Shown: positions 7,174 to 14,751 of the stretch, piece by piece
Position numbering within the stretch: the first letter of the stretch is position 1
How the letters are laid out: each line of letters begins with the position of its first letter
Source of the DNA: an uncultured Anaerolineae bacterium
Lineage (GTDB): Bacteria > Chloroflexota > Anaerolineae > Aggregatilineales > Phototrophicaceae
Direction: 5' to 3'
Length of the DNA: 64,000 nucleotides
Assembly: GCA_934216615.1 (NCBI GenBank)
Contig: CAKQCB010000010.1
Span: forward strand, 1-64,000
Translations under genes and position numbers: made by a program
The notes under the pieces: generated by a model
Told to the model about the DNA's origin: nothing
Databases searched by the model: none
The model's input: the letters and a program-made list of their open reading frames with translations, nothing else

Positions 7174-8270
7174 GGGAACTGCGTCAAATCTTCATCGGAA
7201 AGCGCGTCGCCAAAGCCGAGGACATCGCTCATCAAGATAGCGCCTTCATTACTCTTGGGCAGACGGTTTAGATAGCGTTCGGTCACAATCACATTGGCAT
7301 GACGCAGTAATTTGCTGATTTTCTCAATCGGCACATCCGCTTGGAGTAACGTTCCGGCAACCGAACGGCGTAAGTCATGCGGGGCAACATGGCCGATTCC
7401 GGCGCGCGCCGCCGAATCAGACACGATCAGCCAGATGCCGTCGCTCGTCAACCCTTGACGGCTCACACGTCCCCCTTTCCATAAACGCCGAAGAAGCGGG
7501 CTAGAACGCGAAAACTGTGGATCATCATGGCGGACAGCGCGCTCCCACTGTTGTACCGCCATCAACACAAAACGCGGAACGTCAATCATGGCAACTTTAC
7601 GCCCTTTGCCATGCACCCGCAGGACAATACGATCATCCCCTTGTTGAGAAAAGTCATTCCAGCGCACCGCGGCGAGTTCTTCACGACGTAACGCCATCGT
7701 GCATAACATCGACATCAGCACATTATTTCGTAGGCTCTGTGGGTCGCTGTTGGCGATTTCACGGCTACTTTGGATCAGTTGTTTCAGTTGGGCAGAAGAC
7801 AACCATCGACCAGGGCGCTGACCTTCTTCAGCGCGTGGCGGGCGCACCCGCGCTAATGTCGCGCCTAACATTTCGTTGACCCACTGGGTTTCGGCTAAAA
7901 GGTCGGCTAATGTCACAATGGACGCACGCGCTTGACCAATCCCCTGTTTGCCGTGCCCTTCCTGTGCCAGTTGACCTAACCACGCCCGTAACTGCGGTGC
8001 ACCGAGGCTTTGAATCAGCACTTGAATGGGCAAATTGCTCATCCGCTCTAAGCGCATCTTCCCCGTTGTCGGCTTCAAACCCGCGATGGCGACCAGAAAA
8101 CTATCAATCCAACGGTAATAAGCACGCTGAGTATGCGCACTGCTGGCACGACCGGGAAGGACTTTCATCAAATTAAAGGTTTGCCCGTGTGCAAGATCAA
8201 ATAGACTGTTGGAGTCAGAGCGTTCAACCCGCGCAATGGCTCTATCTTGCAAGTCTGAAAAATCATTCAT
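7170..8270 (-). CDS. Tyrosine recombinase (XerC/D-like)
   Basis: A 366-residue site-specific recombinase. The catalytic set is visible: Arg in TMALRREELAAVRW (residue 195 or 196), the beta-hairpin Lys in HGKGRK (residue 222), His298 and Arg301 in APHDLRR, His324 in LLRHANV, and the nucleophile Tyr333 in TERYLN. The N-terminal part holds the SAM-like core-binding domain, with TQRAYYRWIDSFLVAI. It differs from ordinary XerC/XerD in being longer and solitary, and no phage or element genes flank it. It could resolve chromosome dimers or belong to an old integrative element. It converges on the comEA-like gene and ends 3 bases from the rhomboid gene start side, possibly co-transcribed with it. Confidence 0.9.
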   Translation of the reverse strand: MNDFSDLQDRAIARVERSDSNSLFDLAHGQTFNLMKVLPGRASSAHTQRAYYRWIDSFLVAIAGLKPTTGKMRLERMSNLPIQVLIQSLGAPQLRAWLGQLAQEGHGKQGIGQARASIVTLADLLAETQWVNEMLGATLARVRPPRAEEGQRPGRWLSSAQLKQLIQSSREIANSDPQSLRNNVLMSMLCTMALRREELAAVRWNDFSQQGDDRIVLRVHGKGRKVAMIDVPRFVLMAVQQWERAVRHDDPQFSRSSPLLRRLWKGGRVSRQGLTSDGIWLIVSDSAARAGIGHVAPHDLRRSVAGTLLQADVPIEKISKLLRHANVIVTERYLNRLPKSNEGAILMSDVLGFGDALSDEDLTQFP

Positions 8271-8273
8271 CGA

Positions 8274-9002
8274 CTAATACCAAGGCGAACGTTTACGTTT
8301 ATCATATGCCCATTGGTTCCTTTGCGGGGCTTCTTCTTGCGGGATGAGGCGCATCAACACCTGCGTGATGAGCAACCCCGCGATGAAGCCTCCAATATGG
8401 GCGAAAAAGGCGACCCCACCACCGTACTCAGACGTCGCACCAAGCGACCCAAACCCATTGAGGAGTTGCAACACGAACCAAAACCCTAAGACAATGATCG
8501 CAGGTAATTCGCGTACAGAAGCAAAATAGCCAAAGAAGATCAGCCCGCGCACTTTGACCTGTGGGAATAAGACGAGATAACTGCCTAAAATCCCTGCGAT
8601 GGCGCCAGAAGCACCAATCATCGGGATATTGGATGTGGGGTCGATCAATGCTTGCCCGAATGCGGCGACAAAACCACTGACGAAATAGATCACTAAAAAG
8701 CCAATTTTCCCTAAGCGGTCTTCGATGTTGTCGCCAAAAAGATACAAATAAAGCATGTTACCGATGATGTGTTCAAACCCACCATGTAAGAACATCGACC
8801 GCACGACATCTAAGAACGCTTCTAAAGAAAATGGTGCAGCAAGCAGTCTGCTGGGCACAACCGCATATTCAATAAATGCCTGTTGAAGCGCTCGGTCAGA
8901 AAGTGACAGCTCCCAAATAAACACAAAGATATTGATGGCGATAAATGCCCACGTCAAAATGGGCAAACTGCGTCGAGGGTTTATATCTTGAAGGGGTAAC
9001 AT
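8274..9002 (-). CDS. Rhomboid family intramembrane serine protease
   Basis: Cleaves transmembrane substrates inside the lipid bilayer with a Ser-His dyad. Six or seven hydrophobic segments are visible. The active-site Ser132 lies in IGASGAIAG and the His202 in AHIGGF; HGGFEHIIGNMLYLYLFG supplies the conserved HxxxN loop (Asn82). Length is 242 residues from ATG 9002. An in-frame extension to 9128 exists, but a TATAAT-like box on the minus strand (9045-9050) lies inside it, which fits a transcript starting near 9038 and the shorter product. The charged C-terminal tail (KRKRSPWY) is cytoplasmic by the positive-inside rule. Substrate unknown. Confidence 0.9.
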   Translation of the reverse strand: MLPLQDINPRRSLPILTWAFIAINIFVFIWELSLSDRALQQAFIEYAVVPSRLLAAPFSLEAFLDVVRSMFLHGGFEHIIGNMLYLYLFGDNIEDRLGKIGFLVIYFVSGFVAAFGQALIDPTSNIPMIGASGAIAGILGSYLVLFPQVKVRGLIFFGYFASVRELPAIIVLGFWFVLQLLNGFGSLGATSEYGGGVAFFAHIGGFIAGLLITQVLMRLIPQEEAPQRNQWAYDKRKRSPWY

Positions 9003-9184
9003 ATCCGCCCATCTCTTTTGAACAGTACCGTCCGATTCAGCCTTATTATACTGTGCGAAAAAACCTCTCACACACCAAAAAAACACAATCACATCACCGC
9101 TGAGTGATACCAACCCTATCTGAACCACAAAAGCTTGTTAAACTGATACTTTAAATTTGAGCTTCGTTTTATTGCGAGTTATCT

Positions 9185-11413
9185 ATGACTGCTGAAATCA
9201 CAAATGCAGAGAAAATTCGAAAACTCCCGTGGAATATTGGCTTTAACGCGGGCAATAACATATTCGCTCAGTTGATCTACTTCGGCCCTACTTTCGTTTT
9301 ATTTCTCAGCTCGCTTTCTCTGAGCAATACCGAAATCGGTTTCTTGCTCTCGATCATGCCCTTTTTTGGAGTGATCGCGTTATTCGTAGCCCCTTACGTC
9401 GCGCGTTTTGGCTATAAACGCACATATCTCATCACCTTTAATCTGCGAAACATCGTCACGATGGGGTTATTGATCACACCTACCGTGATGACCCATTTTG
9501 GCGCAGATGCGAGCGTCACCCTCGTGACTGTGATTATCATGGGGTTCGCATTTTTCCGCGCCATTGGCGACACCGCCCTGATCCCGTGGGGACAGGAATA
9601 CATTCCGAACTCGATTCGCGGTAAACATGCCGCGATCAACGATATGGTGTCGCGGGTGACCAGCATCGCCACCGTCATCGTGGCGGGATATATCTTAGGG
9701 CTTTCCGACGGTATCGAACGGTTCATCATCCTGTTTGCCATCGGTATCATCGCTGAATTTTTCGCCGCCTATTCTATCGCTCAGCTACCGGGCGGGCTTC
9801 CCAACCCCAATTCACAGAGTAACAGCGAAGCCTATCGTCATATTTTTGATGCCCTGCGCGACCGTAATTTCATGGGCTATATTGCGGGTTTAGCGCTGGT
9901 GACGGTCGCGGGGGCACCGCTCGGCTTCCTTCCGTTGTTCTTACAAAACCAAGTAGGGATGAGCGACAGCGCGATTGTATTACTCCAAATCGGCTCGATC
10001 ATCGGCGGGTTTTCCGCAACGTATTTACTCGGCTGGGCATCGGATCGTTATGGTAGTAAACCCGTCATGCTCAGCGGTTTGTATATCAAAGCCTTACTGC
10101 CCCTCTGTTTTTTTCTGATCCCGCGAAATTCTGAACTGAGCCTACCCATCGCATTGGGCATTTGGTTCATTTGGGGAATTTTTGAAATTGCGTGGGCGAT
10201 TGGTTCTGGGCGCATGCTCTATGTCAACGTCGTCCCCACCGAGAAAAAGACCGAGTACATGGCCGTTTATTATGCAAGTATCGGTCTCATCGGCGGGATC
10301 AGCCAAATCGGAAGTGGTTCATTGCTCGACTTGTTCTCTGGCATTTCTGGAAACTTCCTCGGCATCGAGCTGGATGCGTTCGCGCCCCTATTCTTCATGG
10401 CGATCCTTCTCAATGTCTTTGCCATCATCTTCTTCTCGCGGGTGAAAGTCGGAGCCAGTTTGAGCGTCGGTGAATTTGCGGGGATGTTCACGCACGGCAA
10501 CCCAATTATTGCGTTGCAATCGCTGGTGCGCTATCACCGCATCACCGACGAACGGGCAACTGTCGTCACCACCGAACGCATGGGACAAACCAAAAGCCTG
10601 CTCACCGTCGATGAACTGCTGGAAGCACTTAAAGACCCACGCTTTAACGTGCGTTTTGAAGCCATCATTTCCATTGCGCGTATGCGCTCTGACCCGCGTT
10701 TGATCGAAGCCTTGGCGCAGATTGTGGATGGCACCGAAATTTCATTGAGTGTCGTCTCTGCTTGGGCGCTCGGTCGTATGGATGATGAAAATGCCCTGCC
10801 CGTTCTGCGGGATGGTCTGAATTCGTCTTATCGGTCAATGCAGGCACATTGTGCCCGCGCTCTTGGCACATTAGGGGATACAACGGTTGCACCTCTGCTT
10901 TTGGAACGTTTGCAGAAAGAAGAAGATAAAGGCTTGATCGTCGCTTATTCTTCCGCGTTGGGCAATCTCCATTACGAAGACGCCTTAGACACTCTCCTCG
11001 TAGTTTTAAAGACGATGCAGAACGAAGGGGCGCGAATGGAATTGGCATTGGCGGTTGCGCGTGTTGTCGGTGACGAGCCTTATTTCATCCGTCTTTTGCG
11101 AAATATTCGACAAGACCCAGGGACAAATTTATTCCAAGCGTTGAATACATTAAAACGTAAACTTGACAAAACTACGTCTTCAGAGGTCAAACAAAAAATT
11201 GATGAGGCGGCCAATCTGTTTGCAAAAAATGAACTCGACGCAGGCGCGGTCTTACTCAGCGAGATCATCCATGCGCTGTACCCGCGTGATCCGTCTATAA
11301 CAGCCGAACCCCATATCCGTGTCTTGCAAGAGTGCGCGCAGATGCTCAGCCAGATCAAAGCGGAACGCACCGAATATCTGGTTTTGAGTGTGTGCGTGCT
11401 CCAGACCGAATAA
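9185..11413 (+). CDS. MFS transporter fused to a HEAT-repeat domain
   Basis: A 742-residue two-part protein. Residues ~1-425 contain about twelve hydrophobic helices with major-facilitator features, including the loop GWASDRYGSKPVM between the fifth-sixth helix region of the second half and an equivalent APYVARFGYKRTYL in the first half. Residues ~460-660 are soluble and consist of HEAT-like helical repeats (DPRFNVRFEAIISIARMRS, ISLSVVSAWALGRMDDENAL, SMQAHCARALGTLGD). The C-terminal part continues with helices up to residue 742. Transporter substrate cannot be inferred. The HEAT part may bind a partner that gates or senses transport. The start codon ATG has no strong ribosome binding site. 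A bidirectional terminator follows. Confidence 0.85.
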   Translation: MTAEITNAEKIRKLPWNIGFNAGNNIFAQLIYFGPTFVLFLSSLSLSNTEIGFLLSIMPFFGVIALFVAPYVARFGYKRTYLITFNLRNIVTMGLLITPTVMTHFGADASVTLVTVIIMGFAFFRAIGDTALIPWGQEYIPNSIRGKHAAINDMVSRVTSIATVIVAGYILGLSDGIERFIILFAIGIIAEFFAAYSIAQLPGGLPNPNSQSNSEAYRHIFDALRDRNFMGYIAGLALVTVAGAPLGFLPLFLQNQVGMSDSAIVLLQIGSIIGGFSATYLLGWASDRYGSKPVMLSGLYIKALLPLCFFLIPRNSELSLPIALGIWFIWGIFEIAWAIGSGRMLYVNVVPTEKKTEYMAVYYASIGLIGGISQIGSGSLLDLFSGISGNFLGIELDAFAPLFFMAILLNVFAIIFFSRVKVGASLSVGEFAGMFTHGNPIIALQSLVRYHRITDERATVVTTERMGQTKSLLTVDELLEALKDPRFNVRFEAIISIARMRSDPRLIEALAQIVDGTEISLSVVSAWALGRMDDENALPVLRDGLNSSYRSMQAHCARALGTLGDTTVAPLLLERLQKEEDKGLIVAYSSALGNLHYEDALDTLLVVLKTMQNEGARMELALAVARVVGDEPYFIRLLRNIRQDPGTNLFQALNTLKRKLDKTTSSEVKQKIDEAANLFAKNELDAGAVLLSEIIHALYPRDPSITAEPHIRVLQECAQMLSQIKAERTEYLVLSVCVLQTE

Positions 11414-11414
11414 A

Positions 11415-11445
11415 AAAAATCTCCCCTGTGACAGGGGAGATTTTT
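11415..11445. terminator. Bidirectional terminator between MFS-HEAT gene and citrate synthase
   Basis: AAAAATCTCCCCTG pairs with CAGGGGAGATTTTT around a short TGA loop. A-rich and T-rich flanks serve the two convergent genes. Confidence 0.9.
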
Positions 11446-11466
11446 AATCACGCTTAATTTCTAAGA

Positions 11467-12618
11467 TTAGCGATTCGCGACATCAACCCATTCAAGGTCT
11501 ACTGCGCCGGTATACACCACATCGGGACGCATCAAGCGGTTGTTCGACGCTTGTTCCATGATGTGCGCAGTCCAACCTGCCATACGGCTCATCGCAAACA
11601 ACGCGGTGAACATATCCACTTCGATTTCGAGTGTGTACAGAACAATCGCGCTGTAATAGTCCACATTGGGGTACAGGTTACGTTCAATGAAGTATTCGTT
11701 GGCGCGTGCCAATTGTGCCAATTGGTCGGCAATCGCGAACCATTTTGCATTTTCGGGGCCACTGGCTTCAGCCAATGCTTTAGCGCGGTCATACAAAACG
11801 CCAGCGCGGGGGTCAAGCGCTTTGTAAATGCGGTGACCGATACCCATGATACGGCGTTTGCCACTGGCAATATTTTCATCAAACCATGTTTGGACGTTGG
11901 AAGGGTCACCAATTTCCATGAACATCTTCATGGCTTCGGTGTTCGCGCCACCGTGTGCGGGGCCTTTGAGCGTGCCGATGGCGCTGACGATACCGCTGTA
12001 CAAGTCAGAACCAGTGCTGACCGTTGCGCGTGAAACGAACGTGCTGGCGTTCATGCCGTGTTCGGTCAACAACACCATGAATGCGTTGATGGCATCCACA
12101 GCGGTGGGTTGTGGGTCTTCCCCTGTCAATTGATAGACATAGTTTTGAGCTAACGTATAATCTTTGCGTGGGGCAACAGGTTCCAAGCCTTTACGCAAAC
12201 GGGGCCAAGTTGCCACAATCGACACGACCTGACCATTCAAACGAACGGATTTACGACGGTTGGCTTCAGGGGTGTAATTTTCGCTGTCGGGGTCATACAA
12301 AGCCAACATAGACACAGCGGTACGTAAAACCGCCATAGGGTCGGCATCGTGTGGGTATTCACGCAGGTGCTTCAACACAGGTTCAGGAATCGCTGCAGAG
12401 GAAGCAATATCAGCGCGCAGCGCTTCTAATTCTTGAGCATTAGGCAGGCGCTTTTCCCAGAGCAAGAAGACAACTTCTTCGTACAAAGCATGAGCGGCTA
12501 AATCTTCGATTTTGTAACCGCTGTACACCAATTTACCTTCGGTGCCGTTGACGAGGCTCAGTTTTGATTCGTCAATTAAAACACCGTCCAGACCTTTATG
12601 AATCTTCTGCTCAGTCAC
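11467..12618 (-). CDS. gltA: Citrate synthase
   Basis: Condenses acetyl-CoA and oxaloacetate to citrate, entering the TCA cycle. The 383-residue size fits the shorter type found in Gram-positive bacteria and archaea (2-methylcitrate synthase is a close relative). Catalytic residues are His222 in GPAHGGAN, His262 in GIGHRIYK and Asp320 in PNVDYYSAIV; ALFAMSRMAGWTAHIMEQ is the CoA-binding end. The start is GTG at 12618, with AAGGAGAT about 8 bases upstream. A good promoter lies 170 bases upstream (12787-12814), so the leader is unusually long (~160 bases), and a dyad sits just upstream of the -35 box. Methylcitrate synthase activity cannot be excluded. Confidence 0.93.
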   Translation of the reverse strand: MTEQKIHKGLDGVLIDESKLSLVNGTEGKLVYSGYKIEDLAAHALYEEVVFLLWEKRLPNAQELEALRADIASSAAIPEPVLKHLREYPHDADPMAVLRTAVSMLALYDPDSENYTPEANRRKSVRLNGQVVSIVATWPRLRKGLEPVAPRKDYTLAQNYVYQLTGEDPQPTAVDAINAFMVLLTEHGMNASTFVSRATVSTGSDLYSGIVSAIGTLKGPAHGGANTEAMKMFMEIGDPSNVQTWFDENIASGKRRIMGIGHRIYKALDPRAGVLYDRAKALAEASGPENAKWFAIADQLAQLARANEYFIERNLYPNVDYYSAIVLYTLEIEVDMFTALFAMSRMAGWTAHIMEQASNNRLMRPDVVYTGAVDLEWVDVANR

Positions 12619-12786
12619 GTAGACTATCTCCTTACTAGAGCAATATGAATATATACGGGCCGATGGCCGCCGCCCATAACGCGGATGAACATTGAAAAAA
12701 GTTTTTTTCTACCGAAGAAATTTATCGGATACAAACAAGGGTGTTGTTATTAAGTAGATCATTTCATGTGCTATTTAGCCTAGCAA

Positions 12787-12814
12787 ATTATAGTCCTCGA
12801 GAGTATCAATGCAA
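12787..12814 (-). promoter_or_regulatory. Promoter for citrate synthase
   Basis: On the minus strand TTGCAT (12809-12814), a 16-base spacer and TATAAT (12787-12792) form a near-consensus promoter. Transcription would begin near 12780. The leader (12619-12780) has no ORF, terminator or recognised riboswitch that I can see. Confidence 0.65.
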
Positions 12815-12826
12815 TAGTTATTGACC

Positions 12827-12850
12827 TTTCACAATGAAGGTATTGTGAAA
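12827..12850. promoter_or_regulatory. 9-6-9 inverted repeat upstream of the citrate synthase promoter
   Basis: TTTCACAAT, six bases, ATTGTGAAA form a perfect 9-bp dyad 12 bases upstream of the -35 box of the citrate synthase promoter. The position suits an activator or repressor site. Half-sites resemble the TGTGA core of CRP/Rex-type operators but are arranged in the everted order, so the regulator is unknown. From 12851 to 12986 I see no further gene or signal. Confidence 0.5.
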
Positions 12851-12986
12851 TTTTAGACATCTTGCACCAAAACATGCCCCCAAGAGATATGCACTATAAC
12901 TCATTTTTATTAATCTTCATGAAACGCGGTGCAACTTATTTGTTTGATCAGGTTAAACATAATTTCTGCCATACACGACTCTCTAC

Positions 12987-13016
12987 TTGACAGATCGACA
13001 CACGACATGCTACGCT
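12987..13016 (+). promoter_or_regulatory. Promoter of the cysteine-rich leader and sulfur-relay operon
   Basis: TTGACA (12987-12992) is a perfect -35 box; after 18 bases follows TACGCT (13011-13016). Transcription is expected to begin around 13023, only about 3 bases before the ATG of the Cys-rich ORF, so the mRNA would be nearly leaderless. Confidence 0.65.
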
Positions 13017-13025
13017 TTACGAACT

Positions 13026-13148
13026 ATGAAAAACATTCAGTCCGTGTCCCCCTCTTATTCAATGACAACAACCCTGTGTACCTGTGGTTGTATGATGTGT
13101 TGTCTGAATACTGAACCCATGACCCGGACGAGGAATTATACGGCGTAG
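13026..13148 (+). CDS. Cysteine-rich leader peptide (putative attenuator ORF)
   Basis: A 40-codon ORF with five TGT cysteine codons at codons 18, 20, 22, 25 and 26 (CTCGCMMCC; bases 13077-13103), while most neighbouring proteins contain few or none. It starts about 3 bases after the predicted transcription start and has no Shine-Dalgarno site. It stops at 13146-13148, 33 bases before a strong terminator, and the genes beyond it act in cysteine and sulfur transfer. This is the arrangement of an amino-acid leader peptide: scarcity of charged tRNA-Cys would stall ribosomes on the Cys run. Poly-cysteine leaderless short ORFs with this role are known from mycobacteria. Short complementarities that could form competing hairpins are listed in the findings. 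Expression is not proven. Confidence 0.65.
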   Translation: MKNIQSVSPSYSMTTTLCTCGCMMCCLNTEPMTRTRNYTA

Positions 13149-13181
13149 ATAGCGACCGTATCAAACCAGCTAATGCGCGAA

Positions 13182-13209
13182 AGCCAGTCCGAGTCGGACT
13201 GGCTTTTTT
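13182..13209 (+). terminator. Attenuator-type intrinsic terminator before the sulfur-relay genes
   Basis: A perfect 10-bp stem, AGCCAGTCCG (13182-13191) with CGGACTGGCT (13195-13204), with a 3-base loop and a run of six T. The only gene between it and the promoter at 12987 is the Cys-rich ORF, and it lies 31 bases before the next gene, so it is placed to control read-through rather than to end a normal gene. Confidence 0.88.
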
Positions 13210-13239
13210 GTTTACTTGTAAATTCTAGGATGCGTCGTC

Positions 13240-13692
13240 ATGTCGGTTGCTATTGAAAATATTGTGCTTCCAACCCAACTGAGAGACAAAATCGTCAATC
13301 ATTTGGAATCAACCTATCCCAATGAAGGCGGTGGTTTCTTATTAGGTTCGATAGACGGTAACACCGTGCGTATTGTGGACACGGTAGACGTGACCAATAC
13401 CTTTGCTGAAGAAGAACAATATCACCGTTACGCCATGACCCCGCTCGACTGGGCAAAGCTCGAAGATGAAGCAGATGATAGAGGGTTGACGCTGGTCGGC
13501 TATTTTCACAGCCATCCGGACTCCCCCGCTATCCCATCCATCTATGACCGCGACCATGCCCTGCCGAATTTCACGTATATCATCACCGCCGTTTATAAAG
13601 AAGCCCGCGAAATGCGCGTCTGGCGCTTGCGTCCCGACCGCTCACAGTTTGACGAAAACACCTTACACATCGTTGAAAATTCCAACACATGA
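13240..13692 (+). CDS. Mec-type JAMM metalloprotease
   Basis: A 150-residue zinc peptidase of the Mov34/MPN/PAD-1 family. The full JAMM signature is present: Glu29 in YPNEGGGFLLG, His90 and His92 in YFHSHPDSPAIPSIYDRD, Ser100 and Asp103. In actinobacteria the homologue Mec cleaves newly made cysteine from the C-terminus of the sulfur carrier CysO; QbsD-type relatives instead trim extra residues from a carrier to expose Gly-Gly. A CysO-like carrier with a Gly-Gly-Met end is encoded 1.1 kb downstream, so either job is plausible. ATG 13240 follows AGGA by 10 bases. It is the first gene after the leader terminator. Confidence 0.92.
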   Translation: MSVAIENIVLPTQLRDKIVNHLESTYPNEGGGFLLGSIDGNTVRIVDTVDVTNTFAEEEQYHRYAMTPLDWAKLEDEADDRGLTLVGYFHSHPDSPAIPSIYDRDHALPNFTYIITAVYKEAREMRVWRLRPDRSQFDENTLHIVENSNT

Positions 13693-13737
13693 TGCCTAGT
13701 CTTTAAATTTGATTTTGTAATTCTTATGGAGGAACAA

Positions 13738-14571
13738 ATGGCCGAAGCATTGTTAAGCACAGAATGGGTTGCAAACAATTTAGACAAGATTCGTTTGGTT
13801 GAAGTGGATGTTGACACCACCCAATACGCCACAGGGCATATTGAAGGGGCCATCGCCTTCAACTGGCAAACACAACTTCAAGATAATGTCGCGCGGGATA
13901 TCCTCTCTAAAGAAGAATTTGAGAGTTTATTGAGCAAGGCGGGCATCACGCCAGAAACGCACGTCGTCCTCTATGGGGATAACAACAACTGGTTTGCGGC
14001 GTATGCCTTATGGTTATTCAATTACTACGGACACACCAACGTGAGCTTGCTCAACGGGGGTCGTAAGAAATGGGAAGCGGAAGGTCGCCCCTTCACCACC
14101 GAAGAACCCTCTTACCCCGCTACAGCGTATAAAGTCGCCCAAATCAATACCGACTTGCGCGCTGACCGCGATTATGTCAAACAACGCCTCGAAGCGGACG
14201 GTTTCGGCTTGGTGGATGTGCGTTCGCCAGCAGAATATGTCGGCGACATCATCGCACCTCCCGGCATGAGCGAAACTGCGCAACGTCCCGGGCATATCCC
14301 CGGCGCGGCCAATATCCCTTGGGCAGCGGCAGTTGCCGAAGACGGCACCTTCAAGAGCAAAGAAGAACTCGAACAAATTTATGGCGTCAAAGGCATTCAC
14401 AATAACCTGCCCGACGTCGTTACCTACTGTCGTATTGGAGAGCGTTCCTCTCACACATGGTTCGCCTTGAAATATATTTTAGGGTTTGAAAACGTGCGTA
14501 ACTATGACGGTTCATGGACTGAATGGGGAAATTTGATCGGCGCTCCCATCCGTAAGGGGGAAAACCCCTAA
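13738..14571 (+). CDS. Tandem-rhodanese thiosulfate sulfurtransferase (CysA/SseA type)
   Basis: Moves sulfane sulfur from thiosulfate or mercaptopyruvate to a thiol acceptor through a persulfide. The 277-residue protein has two rhodanese domains: an inactive N-terminal one (YATGHIEGAIAFNW, residues ~5-125) and a catalytic one (~145-275) with VDVRSPAEYVGD and Cys231 in TYCRIGERSSHTW. The CRxGER loop resembles thiosulfate sulfurtransferases more than mercaptopyruvate enzymes. GGAGG at 13728-13732 places the start at ATG 13738; an in-frame ATG at 13726 lies upstream of that site. It follows the JAMM gene by 45 bases and probably supplies sulfur to the carrier encoded downstream. Confidence 0.93.
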   Translation: MAEALLSTEWVANNLDKIRLVEVDVDTTQYATGHIEGAIAFNWQTQLQDNVARDILSKEEFESLLSKAGITPETHVVLYGDNNNWFAAYALWLFNYYGHTNVSLLNGGRKKWEAEGRPFTTEEPSYPATAYKVAQINTDLRADRDYVKQRLEADGFGLVDVRSPAEYVGDIIAPPGMSETAQRPGHIPGAANIPWAAAVAEDGTFKSKEELEQIYGVKGIHNNLPDVVTYCRIGERSSHTWFALKYILGFENVRNYDGSWTEWGNLIGAPIRKGENP

Positions 14572-14586
14572 TCTTTATATCAACTC

Positions 14587-14624
14587 AGGTGAGGAGCCAC
14601 AGCGTTTCGCCTGTGGCCTCACCT
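14587..14624 (+). other. Long hairpin without U-tract, just before tRNA-Cys
   Basis: AGGTGAG pairs with CTCACCT and GCCACAG with CTGTGGC, giving 14 bp with a 2-base bulge and an 8-base loop. It starts 15 bases after the sulfurtransferase stop and ends 10 bases before the tRNA. No T run follows, so it is more likely a processing or mRNA-end stability element than a terminator. Confidence 0.6.
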
Positions 14625-14634
14625 TACCCAATAT

Positions 14635-14705
14635 GACGTAGTAGCCAAACGGCCAGGCAACGCCCTGCAAAGGCGGTCAAACGGGTTCGACTCCCGTCTA
14701 CGTCT
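14635..14705 (+). tRNA. tRNA-Cys (anticodon GCA)
   Basis: A 71-base cloverleaf. The 7-bp acceptor GACGTAG pairs with CTACGTC; the D stem is GCC/GGC with the loop GG; the anticodon loop is CTGCAAA with GCA; the T arm is ACGGG-TTCGACT-CCCGT. The anticodon stem has one mismatch at its top (A-G). The discriminator base is U, the identity element of bacterial tRNA-Cys, and CCA is not encoded. It sits inside the sulfur-relay operon on the same strand, 63 bases after the sulfurtransferase and 46 before the carrier gene, and no separate promoter is obvious, so it is probably cut from the operon transcript. Confidence 0.93.
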
Positions 14706-14751
14706 CTGAATTCAAATAGGTACATTCAAGACTATAGGAGTTATGAAGTCG

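Noticed and set aside
7170..8270. Integrase marking a prophage or integrative element
   Set aside because: No phage, relaxase or transposase genes, no tRNA or direct repeats next to it; all neighbours are ordinary chromosomal genes.
11551..12033. 160-codon plus-strand ORF opposite citrate synthase
   Set aside because: Antisense shadow of a gene with intact catalytic motifs; no start signals. The same applies to other long antisense frames over nuoL, nuoG and nuoC.
12929..13114. 61-codon ORF upstream of the sulfur-relay operon
   Set aside because: It starts before the promoter at 12987, has no ribosome binding site and overlaps the Cys-rich leader in another frame; the composition is not protein-like.
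13023..13209. 6S RNA or T-box riboswitch between promoter and terminator
   Set aside because: The ends do not pair into a long rod with a central bubble, and the T-box hallmark bases are absent; the Cys-rich ORF explains the transcript better.
14743..14751. First ATG of the carrier gene as start
   Set aside because: Only 2 bases from the AGGAG site and adds three residues absent from CysO homologues; kept only as an alternative.
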